A stretch of DNA of 64,000 nt, taken from Phoronis australis (taxonomy: Eukaryota > Phoronida > Phoronidae). The position numbers and the translations under genes are program-made. A model generated the notes under the pieces. The model was given only the letters and a program-made list of their open reading frames with translations, was not told where the DNA came from and did no database searches. The DNA lies in contig NMRA01000209.1 in NCBI GenBank assembly GCA_002633005.1, forward strand, positions 382,569 to 446,568, read 5' to 3'. Positions 27,801 to 39,800 of this stretch are shown here, piece by piece (position 1 is the first letter of the stretch; each line of letters begins with the position of its first letter).

Positions 27801-30800
27801 TTTCCGTACCGTCCTTGACCTCGAGCGGTCTACGATGAAAGTGTGTGGGGGCTTTTTGTGAACATTTTTAATTTGTTCTTTGACTGCAAATTTCTTGCGA
27901 AGTCGCCGGAACAGGACACCGTGAATGGTATTGGGAGAGATAACAATTCTCCATGGTTTGTAGAACCTCTGTATTGTGTAAATTTATTGAGTTTTATATT
28001 TGCTATGGACGGCTGAAGTGAAGCACCCGTGGAATTTCTAGTCGGCAGTGTCATACATGTACCTTGTAGTATTATATGTAGTGTATTGGTGATGATCAGA
28101 AGCTGAGGACGCCTGTGGTCGGTATGTGACAGCGTGACTCGTAAAAACTGAACTTAACACGTTCGTTGGAAATCACGGAACCGATTGTGGCCAATCGATT
28201 TAAGAACGCTCTCTGGCACTAACCTGACTTCCAAAAGTTCTGAAATGTCTTCTTGCTGGCTCTGGTCGTAGTAATATAAACTTCATTGTCGCGGGCTAGC
28301 CAACACACGACTTTTTCTTCGAAGTTGACTGTCTGTCGGTTATAAAATTCAAACAGTTGACTTCCGGTGGAAACTGTCTTACGAATACAACTCAACACAA
28401 AAGAAACTTGCACAATAACTACATGTATGTTTTTAAAGAATTGCACGAGTTCTATTGATTACATTGTACTGTCCAGGTCAGTGTCTCAGGGGAATAACAT
28501 TGGGTGCATTCTTACTGCTGTTGGTCATCGGATGTTCGTGTACATTTAAATTCTCATAGACGTGCGATAATGATTACGTAATTGCACTAATTCTGTACTG
28601 ACCAGGTTAAACGTTCGTCGTTTTATGGTTTGTATCCATATAAATGTTAAGGAAACATTCGGGCAATATTTTTATGAGATGATGGGCAAACCATAATTTT
28701 TTGTTGGAAAATAAAGGGAAAAATTTCGAACCAAAAATTAAATATCTCCCAATATTCAAATTTTAAAAACTTGAAAACGTAAATTTTCATCACATAGAAA
28801 CCTTAGAGTTTTTAGAAAATTCAAGTTTTCCGCACCTGAAAAAATCCAGTTTTCTGAAAAACTTAAGAAGTCAGGAAAACTTAAGTTTTTAAAATTACAA
28901 AAACTTAACTTTTGTGATAAACTTAAGTTATCAGAAAAACTTAAGTTTTGTTAGTACAAAAAAATAAGTTTTCATGAAAACTTAAGTTATTACTTGAAAC
29001 TTAAGTTTATTTATGAAAACTTGAGTTTTACACCTGAAAAAACTTAAGTTTTCGGAAAAACTTAACATTGTGCTGAAAAACTTAAGTTTTTGGTGAAAAA
29101 CTTAAGTTTTAAAATCTTAAGTTTCTTTTAAAAACTTAAGTTTTTCGGAAGAACTTAAGTTTTTCCTCTAACTTAAGTTTTTTCTCCAAAAGCTTAAGTT
29201 TTCAGCGAAAAATTTAAGTTCATTTTTGTAAGGGGTACCACATCTCAATTCAGAGAAACAATTTTTTGTGAAAAATAAACTTCTGGACGAATCTACCGTT
29301 GGTGCCTTCAATGTTGTTTTTGTTCTTTCTAATGTAGATTTACTGTAACAAGTCCGATGTTGTCGTATTGAATTGGTAATCTGGGATTTTCAATGCCGGT
29401 GGCTGATCCAGACTTTTTCGAATGGTGTTGGCAAATTAAATGATGTCAAGCCACTGTTTTAAATTACCATTTAAGTTTTATTAATAAGAGGTGGACTCGT
29501 CATTGTGAAGAAATGTCTTTGTTACCTTGTTCTCATTTTTTACATTTGTTTATGTTTCATTTCCTTGTTTTCTATAGATCCCCCCAATCCCCTTGCTATA
29601 GTGCACTCTCTGTTGAGTGAACTTGATGACATAATTGATAAGCCATTGTATTCTGCATACTAGTACTAGCCTAACCCTTAGTCCTACACCTGGCCTTATT
29701 GTTCACTCTTGACTTTTGTTTACAAAATAATCCAGTCCAGTCAATACCCTGATTGCTTAGTTTAATATTTAGCACAGATTCCAGTGAGTAAATTGTATTT
29801 CACTTGTTGAACCTTTTCTTACTATCATGCAGCTCTTGCTTGACAGTGAATATGTACTTTTAGCTCCTCGTTTTCGAACCAATCATTAAAGCGTTTTATG
29901 GGTTTCGGTTTCTTTTCATAAATGTTTTCCTCGTTGGTTTCTAATTCGTTCAACTCCTTCCAAAAGCTTCCATTTCTTCATAATTTTAAAACTCCTGAGT
30001 CCTGAGCATTGAGAAACACTCAACAATCCCTCTCAAAATGTTGCCCTTCCAAACAGTGATGTGACCTTCTAACTACATGATTGTAAGTTGGGGTGCACTA
30101 CTGCACGTGCATTAGGTCACCAGCACCAGAAGTTTTAAAATCACACCACCAAAACAGTGACTGTTTACATTTCAGAGAGCTCGTCTTGACAATTTCAAGA
30201 AGGTTACTATACTGCTTGACAGTTCCATTTATCTACACATTGAAGCCTGGAGAATACAGACTTGATCAGGGCTTGGGATTTTCGTCTTTTAAGAGGAATT
30301 CTTTTTGGTGTCGATTTCCTCATTCGATTTCCAGTTTCCTCTTGTTATCATGTTTTCGACTTTATTAAATGTTTAGTTCAGGTACAGGTAAATCTTACAG
30401 CAAAAATGTCTATCACACAAGCCTATTTTTGTGTATCATACATCAACTGGAAATTTCTCCTCTGTTTTTGTTATTGCTCATTCCAAGCTCTGATTATTTT
30501 TCGTGAAGTAACCAGAAAGGATTTCATAACACGCCAGTTTGTTGTGCTGGATTCTTGTTGGGTTTATCAACTGTAAACTATTATTAATAAAATATCCACG
30601 TAAGTCATTATGTATAGGAGCACAGGAAAATAGGCACATGTCTTAAGTACAAAATTCCAAACGTAATTTCGAGTTTAATTTCCTGTAAAAAGATCAATGA
30701 CAGGGCCCAGGTATCAATCCCAGTATTTTTGGCGCTTAATCATGTTTGAAAGTGTTGTACTGTGTTTGGAAAATTTGAAAAGCTCTTTTTTCTGCTCAAC

Positions 30801-33800
30801 AGCTTATGACCTTACTGGATTTAAGGGCCCCACCAGAGCATTTATTAGTGTGCCCTACACTCATTTCGAATGTTCTATGCATATCAAATGCTCTGAGATG
30901 CCAGGGTAGTATTCTTCATGCAGCTTTGTTGACCATTGTTGTCAGTGAGAATGTCCTACTCGCATGTATATGAATGCATAGTATATGTGCCTGGTATTCA
31001 GTGAATGACCTGGATGCTTCATGCAGCTAGGACATTCACAACTAGGGAGAACATTTTACTTTTTCTTCAGATGTGCACCTCATTCATGTACCACATCAGT
31101 ATTGCCTGTGTGGTTTAGGAAATGTGTAAGCTGCTTGTGTTGTTTCCGCATTGTTGAGCTTGAAATGCTAGTTTTGCTCCTAAAAAACTAGGGCTGTATT
31201 TATTGCGACATGTTACTAGTTTATTGCTTAACCAGTGTATTATTTTGAATATTCATCAAGCCTTGGATGACTGATCTTTTCAGTTTAGGATACATATTGT
31301 TTGCATCCCATCAAGTGAATTACATACTGCATTTTTATTCAGTGACTCCTGGTGTGGTTTGGAAATTGATTGTTTTTTAGGCTGCAATGCAGATTTTTAC
31401 TAAATTCTGCTATGACCCTGTCATTTCCACATGGTTGATCTTGAAAAGCAAATTCTTGTATTCATATTGTTGTCATCTTGTGAGGAGTGCAATTTATTGC
31501 GGTTTCCAGTGACTGGTTACACCAAGGATAGCAGTATTGTGCACCTACCGGTACTTTGTTCAAGCTCATGTTATATATACATGTAATTTAATCTTGATAA
31601 CTTTTCCTCTTGAAGGTAGTGATCTCAGCAGTTATATCACTTATGGTGTTTTGCTAAGTAGTAGAACCTTTTACTGCTATGACGCAAATTTTGAAGGTTC
31701 CTATGTTGTAGTTAAGCGCCACTTTAAATATTTTGCTCACCATGTGAGTTATTGTTTACATTGAGGGATTCATACAGTACTCATGGATGATCTCATCAGG
31801 GATTGCATATAACACTATTTGGGTGTTTATATTTGTTACATGTTCATTGTATAAAGTGTATTGTTCAAATTGCAGAGTTTATAATTGTTAGTTTCAAAGA
31901 TCTCGGTAGGTTATCTCAACAGTACATGTACTTAGTGCACGTTTGCTCATCCTATGAAGTGTAATATTTATACTGGAGATTTTATCACTGCTAGTGCCTT
32001 TGCCCTTTATTGCTTTTCCCGTAGTATGACCAACTGTTCATTTTAACGTTTGAAATTCTCATGTACAATATATATTACACTATTCGGAAATCTTACTGCT
32101 ATTTTCATTGCGAAAGCACTAATTTGAAGAGTGGCCTACTTGTTATGTGGAATGCACACAATGCATTGTCAAAGCGAGGTGATCGTGTGCCGCTGGGTTT
32201 TTGTTTTCTTACCGTTTGTGAACGCTATGCCTGTAACACGCATTTATTCCTAAGTTTATGCAATCATTTTGAATTACAAAACATGAAACCCAGGGAACCG
32301 GTGGGGCAGTTTAATTTGGACATCGTCAATATATACGTGACATTTGAAGTAATAGCCCGTTGTAGGGGGCCACGACCAAACATATGGGTACACATAACAT
32401 GTCTAACCACACAAAACAAGTGAAAGAGTTACTTTTTCAGGCAAGCGACTCGTGGCGCGCTTTGGTTGTTTTTGTCCGTTTTAGGTGGCAAGAGGCGCTT
32501 TTTCTTTGACGATTTCGCTGAGGTGTGTTTCAGAACATCGCACTGTAAGTCATTTTTTCTGTGCCTGTTAATTTAGGTACAGAGCAAGTGAAAAAATGGA
32601 TAAATCACGTCATTTTAAATCTGCATATCGTTCCGTTATGGCCACTTTGACTTCAATGGATTTTGGCTCCTTCAAACATTCCACCATGCTCTATTTTTTG
32701 AAGTTCGTTAACGAAATCGCGTATCAGGACTTTAAGGTTTGTGCTCTCCCTCGAATTTTAGTTGGCAATTTTGACATGAAGATGATGGTGATATTTATGC
32801 GTTCCTTGACGAGAATTCCATCAAGTCAAGTTTTGCCTAATGCAGCTTCTCATTCATTTTTATACCGTGTATGGTCGCTGGCAAAATATGATACCATCAA
32901 GACTTTAGTCTATATGTTTCCAAATTGGGTTTTTGGCCGTAACACTAGTTATAGGAATGACCGTGTAAGAGAAAACGAACATATTTGCGACGTTTCGTTT
33001 ACTCAAAGTTAATGAGCATAAACGGTCAGAAAATATTTGTTTTCTCTTTCTCGCTTATAATGGTTTTCAAGGGTTTCCGTTATTCAGTTTCGGCAAGGTC
33101 GTCGCTTTCTCGCAAAGCTACCCATTGGATGATCAACTACGCACTTATTTGTTCTTTGTTTAACGTGGATCATCGTCAATACACCTCTAAAAGTCGCGCA
33201 TCGTCTTTGCATCAGGGGTCTCACCGTTCTCTCTTCATTAAATGCAATACCTAAATCCAGTAACAAGCGAAGTATTGTGTCGCCTTCTGGCTTCTCCTCA
33301 ACGCGCATGCACAGGATGGATTGCACATGCAAGAACTCGCAAAGTACTACCTGAAGCCCGTATCTAGCAGTTTGCTTCAACAGGTGGCTTTTTGTTCAAC
33401 ACCACAAAAGCTTTCAATCTGCGGGTATATGCAGAAGACATCACACCAGTGAGGTGTCATCGAAGAGGCACTTTTTTAACTCCCAGTATCTACCCAGAAT
33501 CTGTTTTTCACATGACTGCAAATCTGGGACGCGGTTTATAGACAGCAAAGACTGGACGGAGAATGCCTTGAACATACGTTTGGCACTTGGGGCGATACTC
33601 TTTTGAAAACAACAGTCAATTGGTTTGTTTTAATATATAAGGTATCTTGAGCCTTTTTATCAATTGGTATAACCATAAAATTGTCAAAAAATAGCAAATT
33701 CTGAAAATGAAGGGATGTGTTGAAAAAGTTCGAAAATACCAATCGGTCCGAGTAAGTTTGTGTTCCATTGCTTTTCAACATGAGTTTGAGGGTCTTTTGA

Positions 33801-36800
33801 GTTTTATAGTTGTGCGCAACGCCCACAAATTTCCTGTCTTAACCGTAAAACATCACATTTTGCTTTATTTTGAGCAGTGATGGCTGGAATTGAAAACTAA
33901 AACGAGCAACGATTTAGTCCTTCGGACACAAAATTTTGCAGTGGATGAATAACCACAACATGAACCTAAGCCTGAGCTTTAGCTCACATTATAGCGTTTG
34001 ACCGTTGCTCCCAACTTGTTCGATTCTATAGCCCAACAACAAGTTGGGAAGTTTACCTCTGTGGCCATCATCTTACACAACTAATTAACTCACTTCTAGC
34101 ATTGGTGGTTGGAGGGCCAGCTCTCTTTTGTTCGATAATTGCTCTAACCTCCAATAAGATCATGTTAAGTTTTTGAATCACCAAAATCGCCCAACTGCAA
34201 CCGAAGATACGATAATCTACATGTATTCTTTCCGAATGTACCAATAGCGGAGTTGCAACGCCGCCATATTGGAAATGGGTCAGAATGTTGCATTGTGGTT
34301 AAGCCGGTAAACAAGTACGTCGGCAAGCGTGGGGGCGAACCGGCCACAGGGAGGTTATACGTGTTGTGGGCCTGGCATGCTATAATATCAGTTAGCGAAA
34401 TAAAAAAAATTAGTTACTACCTGTTTCCCAAGGATCAAGAACTGCGTTAAACATGGGTCAGAGACATCGGTAGAGCTGGTAGCAAAGGCCGACTTCGTGA
34501 ATTCTTTCCGACTTCGTAGCATAAAGTGTGCAGCGCTCATTTTGAGGGCGGCAAGAAAACGTATCTTAGAAACTGCCCAACAATATCTCCCTTCAAAGAA
34601 ACAGTAACAAATACTCCACGGCGGTTGGTAGTGAAAAAAAAACTTGTTTTCGCTTGACCAGAACCAAGCCAACATGAGCAATTTTGAGGATAATGCCTCT
34701 GCACAATCACCTGTTCTGGGTCGACTCACTTAACGTATGCACACTATATGCATTACGCGCTAAGATAAAGCGTGCAGATTATTATTATTTACTTTCTACA
34801 AAATTGTGGTACATTGCTATCAAAATTCGTTGTTAAATTACGATCATTTTTCATAAAATTTTGTTGAAGTTCCANNNNNNNNNNNNNNNNNNNNNNNNNN
34901 NNNNNNNNNNNNNNNNNNNNNNNNNNNNNNNNNNNNNNNNNNNNNNNNNNNNNNNNNNNNNNNNNNNNNNNNNNNNNNNNNNNNNNNNNNNNNNNNNNNN
35001 NNNNNNNNNNNNNNNNNNNNNNNNNNNNNNNNNNNNNNNNNNNNNNNNNNNNNNNNNNNNNNNNNNNNNNNNNNNNNNNNNNNNNNNNNNNNNNNNNNNN
35101 NNNNNNNNNNNNNNNNNNNNNNNNNNNNNNNNNNNNNNNNNNNNNNNNNNNNNNNNNNNNNNNNNNNNNNNNNNNNNNNNNNNNNNNNNNNNNNNNNNNN
35201 NNNNNNNNNNNNNNNNNNNNNNNNNNNNNNNNNNNNNNNNNNNNNNNNNNNNNNNNNNNNNNNNNNNNNNNNNNNNNNNNNNNNNNNNNNNNNNNNNNNN
35301 NNNNNNNNNNNNNNNNNNNNNNNNNNNNNNNNNNNNNNNNNNNNNNNNNNNNAGAACTGTAGGTAAGGGCATTTTTCGCATGTAGTTCATGGGCTGGGCG
35401 CTTACTTTAGCAAAGTCTGAAAACGCGTTGGGGCACTTGTTGAGCCATGGGCGCTAATTAGGGCGAATAGCGGCAGAATTACATACAGCAGCGTAGTTTA
35501 ATGCATACAAATTACACGTCGTGCAAACCAGTCGGTCATCCCGTTTACCATCAACAATCCCAGTAGCCTTTGCGCACCCTAATTTCCGGACATGCGCAAT
35601 CGTTAAATCGATTCGGTTGCAACTCCGCTATTCACCCTGGACTTGACAGTGTTCACACGTAGTCTGTGATAAGCCTGGTAACTAGTTGGCGTCCCTGTTG
35701 TCACAACAGACAAAAGACTGTGCTTGGCAGTTAACAAAGTCGTTAGATGTTATCGCACGCTCAGAATCCCCTTCGTCTGCTAAAGTAACTGAACGGAAAA
35801 CTCTGTGCATGCAGGCACCCTGGGCAGGGTCCTGATAGCCCCTTCCTAATAAAGCGGCCGGGCCCTTCCCCTTCCACCCTGAGAATGTGCCCCTTTGCTG
35901 GTAATGTGAATTGGGGCACATTCATAAAACTGACCAGCTACACCCGATGAAAGTACATTTGAATTCCTACACCACGGGTCACGGCTGTCTACCCGATTCC
36001 AACTAGACAAACAGCGGTGTGCTGGAACCGAGTCGTTATCTCGGTCGCCACTGCGGTCGGCATTTGGTTTGGAAATCTGGTCCATCTTTGGAGACTTATC
36101 CGGATTACGCTGCAGCTACATATGATATTATGCTTCCATGAAATAAGTCGTCACGGCACCTCTGTTATTACACTGAAAATGAACCTGGTTTAGTATCTCG
36201 CTCTCGTGACTGTTGAAAGCACAGTCAACTTTTTCCTGAATGCTTTTACAAAATGTGTAGTCAAGCATTCCTGAAAAAGGATCCGTCTGACATATTTGGT
36301 CTCGTTTGGAAATATGTTTGTTCGAAGTAAGCGTGAAATTCTATGTTTACTGAATGTTCGAATTGCAGTCTTCCTGTCATCAATAGTGTTTTTGCTTTCC
36401 CTGGCCAGGGACTACATTTAGTTCACAGATTGGCTTGTCGTCAAAACTCCCTTTACTTTTTGACTCGGGAGCGTTAACAAATTGGGATGTGGGTACACTT
36501 CGGATCGTCATTCTGTTGACGGGAAATTTTATGGAAGTGTAAAGAAAGCGATGCGTTTTCAAAACGACATCGGGGTCGTGTAGCATTGGTCATAGCGTAA
36601 CAATAAGAGACGACTGCGGCAAAGTGATTCCGCAAAAGGCTAGTCGATAGTCTAGAGTCAGGAGAAAGAGCCCGCAAGTCGACACTGCAGTCAGCTAAAA
36701 AGTTGCACACCAGTCGGCTATTTTGCAGACCGGTCGACGAACCGTGGCCGACCGCTCGGGAAAAAAGCGATCTGCGCTTTTCTAATGAGAACGAAAACTT

Positions 36801-39800
36801 TAACAAGCTGAGAACACCTACAAGGGTTGATCAACATTTTACCTAATACCCGGATCGCAATCACCATCGCAGACAGATGCTGCTGTTGGTTTGAATAATT
36901 TATTCACTGACTACCCATTACGTTACAACTGTTAGACTAATATTCATTAGGTCACGTGATGTGGCCAAAAAGATGTCGGGTTGAACGGGATAAATTGTTT
37001 GCAACATATTCCACGCCTCACTGAAATAGATTTGTGTATACAAATTCTAACTCTCAACGTTGCATTTATACTTTAGAAACCTGGAAGTACATGTACTTCC
37101 TGGGGTCTGTGTCATGAAATGTGCCTTGACCAAATTAGCCTTTTGCGTTGTAATTCTAATTGAGACGCAATTTATGCAAATTGTCAAATTAGCAATTTTG
37201 AAAACATACATACATGTAGAAACTTTTGCAGCCTTCTGAAGTGAGATTTAATCATTTTTCGGACATAGTTGCGTGGAGCTGAAAACGAAAATTCTGACTT
37301 GATCTTCACGGCAGTTTTCTATGAAACTACATGTATATATAAAGAACAAAATCATCTACATCAAATCACGTTGTTGTCTTATAGAGGCGTATTGGCACAT
37401 GCATATTAATCTGCATAAAAAACGGTGCAACCTTCAGTCAGTGCATTCTTCATGTGAAGAACATTCAGGACATGAAACATTAAATGCTTTTGGGCCGTTA
37501 GTACACAACAGAAACAAGGTTTTCTTTAAAAATGGTTTTGATGTTGAGATTAACCATCAAGACATGGATATACTTGTACATTCTATTACCACATTGTCAT
37601 GTAGTTAGTTTTTCAAGTGTGTTAAAAACGAAGACTAGTCCATTTTGCGTCTGCTCGTGTTTCTTGGTTGCTGCTGACACTATTCGCGCAATCCGTAGCA
37701 TAATGCGAAAGGTTAAACTGAAATGTGCTGACATAAATTGACTCGGGCCCTGAATCCTTCTTGCCATAATAAACTGCTTTTTTGATATGGCACATTGTTC
37801 GTCGACCTGTGACTTGACTTCAGTTGAAACTTTTAGTCTTCCGACAGCTTCACAATCCTTCTGTTGATATTGCGTCAGTTCACCGTGAAATCTGTAACGT
37901 AGCAAGCGCTCTTTGGAGCATCTAATAAACCAGCATGCGGGCTTTTGTGCGCTAAACAATTCAGCAGTCAGTGACCGAACCATGGCTTTATTATAGATTA
38001 CACAAAACCATGTTCAACACTGCGAAATTTGGCACCTAACCCCCATGACGGTATTAATTAATATCGTGATTATGTGCGGAACGTGGTGAATGCATACTCT
38101 GGCTCATTATGTTCGGTGGAAGGTGAATAAATAGTTTTTATCATGAATAAATATTCAACATGTAATAAGTGCGGTACATATGAACACACATTGATTTAAC
38201 TTTGGAGTTTAACTGCGTATTATTTTTTCACTATACAGTAAGTTCATGCTCTTACTAAAACTAAATATTTGATGTGTGACGCCAACATATACATCAGTTA
38301 CAATTTAGACAATTTTCAAACTAAGACCTAAGTTCTACCACGTTTTTTTCAGTAAATGATCGTTCTTCGGTATGATAACATATTTTATTGAATTTGTCTT
38401 TGGATTATTGAAACTTTTCGCAAGAGTAATGTAAGATCGAATACTATACTGAATAGCGTATACTTTAAAACCTTTTCTTAAGTGAATCCGGCCAACCACG
38501 TCTGGTTAGCAAGAGTGATCTAAGACGTACATGTACATGTAGTAAATGTAAGAAATTTAGTCTTAAACTCCACGTTACTATTCCTGAAAAATAATTAAGT
38601 TGCACTTGAGCAAAATGTCAAATATCTGAAAATATACACAAAACAGATAGTTATTGAGATAATTTCTATAAATCATTTCCAGTAAGTGATGCGCCTATCA
38701 TTACTTGGCTAAACCTATATACACCATGCACGTGTGAAGTGGGGGCGTTATGCCTCAATTCTCGCTTAAGTCTCGAGTTACTTTTCATGAAACAGACACA
38801 ATGGCTCATTGACTGCGCTATGTTTAATCGCCTACGTCGTTTGTGTACATGACGCTGTTTAGCGAAGTCTCGCGTTTTTGCGGGGTTCTGGCGTCTACAA
38901 AAGAGACGCACCGAAGTCTTTTTGCTAAGTTCACGGGTGATAAAACCATATACACGGCCTGTATTCGTTGTTTAACTTGAGTGCCGTAATGCAATACTGT
39001 CGTCCAATATCCAACTATCAGTTTTATTCATATCATATTAGAAACCCCTCCGCTTTAAGGGGGAATAGGATTTTTGGGTCGAGATTAATAACTGTCTTGA
39101 TATGAGAAAAGTTTAGTCAAAATCTCATTGGAAATACACAACAAAATCAAGCAAAATTTCACTTTTCATCAATCTGAACAATTGTTAGTTAGGATTCTAC
39201 AGTCACTGCAGAACATAACGAAAATGCTTTGGCCGCGCTATTTGACGAGGTTTGGTGGTAATTTAGAAAACTGCATGTGAAAATCCTTTTGACTTCGAAG
39301 TGGCTTTCGTGCAGTGTTATAGAGTTTGGTTAAGGAGACAACGTGGTTATTTTCCATTCTCTATTGAAATTTTGCTACAACGTTTGTGTTGTTTCAGACT
39401 GTAACTCAACGGGATTTTGCTTGGTGTATAGCGCATTTAGTTCTCTCGACTGTCTTCGATCAATTCAATAAATATTTAAGCTGTTTTCGATGCAAAACAG
39501 TGCTGTTTCTGCTTTGGTTTTATTTTTTGTCGGTTGACTGTGATTGGTGAAGAATCTGCTTTGACACCACTTCAACTCCCGCGTTGCAGTTAACATAATT
39601 GACCCAGTAGGGACATGCAGCTGAGGAGGGGAGGGGTGCATTTTTCAAACTTCTGATTTGGGTGTCATTTCAGATTAAAGTGACATGGAGATCACGATTT
39701 TGGGTTCAGTCTGATAATGCAATGCACGGTATGAGCACTGACGTTATTTTATAACGTCTACAAATCCATCTAGCAAAAAGTAACCACTTTTTCAGATCAG

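Larger units (their letters stand above)
22907..29233. mobile_element. 6.3-kb element with inverted arms of CTTAAG repeats
   Basis: Left arm 22907-23270 starts CCTTACAAAAATGAACTT; right arm about 28780-29233 ends with its complement AAGTTCATTTTTGTAAGG. Both arms are runs of a loosely spaced palindromic unit AAAACTTAAGTTTT: I count 8 CTTAAG in the left and 14 in the right. The arms bracket about 5.5 kb that holds a TIR MITE (24149-24644), a large palindrome (27380-28141) and possible - strand exons. No transposase was identified and no target duplication is clear. It resembles foldback elements, whose arms are tandem subrepeats. Confidence 0.6.
29664..34000. other. Intron 2 sequence, T-rich, no established gene
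   Basis: 29664-32430 is T-rich with no recognised repeat; its first part could be the 3' leader-out of the small gene. An intact 138-codon + strand frame at 32596-33012 (start MDKSRHFKSAYRSVMATLTS, context aaaaaATGg) has no known domain and no splice signals clearly tied to it. A 98-codon - strand frame at 33084-33380 is likewise anonymous. Confidence 0.25.
34002..35796 (-). repeat. MITE family A, copy 2, split by a THAP transposon
   Basis: 34002-34245 is the complement of the family's right end (CCGTTGCTCCCAACTTGTTC, then AACAACAAGTTGGGAAG). 35630-35796 is the complement of its left end (TTTGTTAACTGCCAAG, GCGATAACATCTAACG, CCGTTCAGTTACTTTAGC). Removing 34246-35629 and one AT rejoins ACCAATTCA...CTGG as in the intact copy at 42165-42666. 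About 100 bases of the right half are also deleted. Confidence 0.75.

Noticed and set aside
27387-28054. Two similar short proteins in opposite directions (STGASLQPSI)
   Set aside because: They are the two arms of one palindrome, and replacements are not biased to silent sites.
22907-29233. CRISPR-like array from the regular CTTAAG repeats
   Set aside because: Animal nuclear DNA; units are palindromic, degenerate and irregularly spaced, with no cas genes.
34851-35390. Open frames of 174-179 codons on both strands
   Set aside because: They consist of N bases from the assembly gap.
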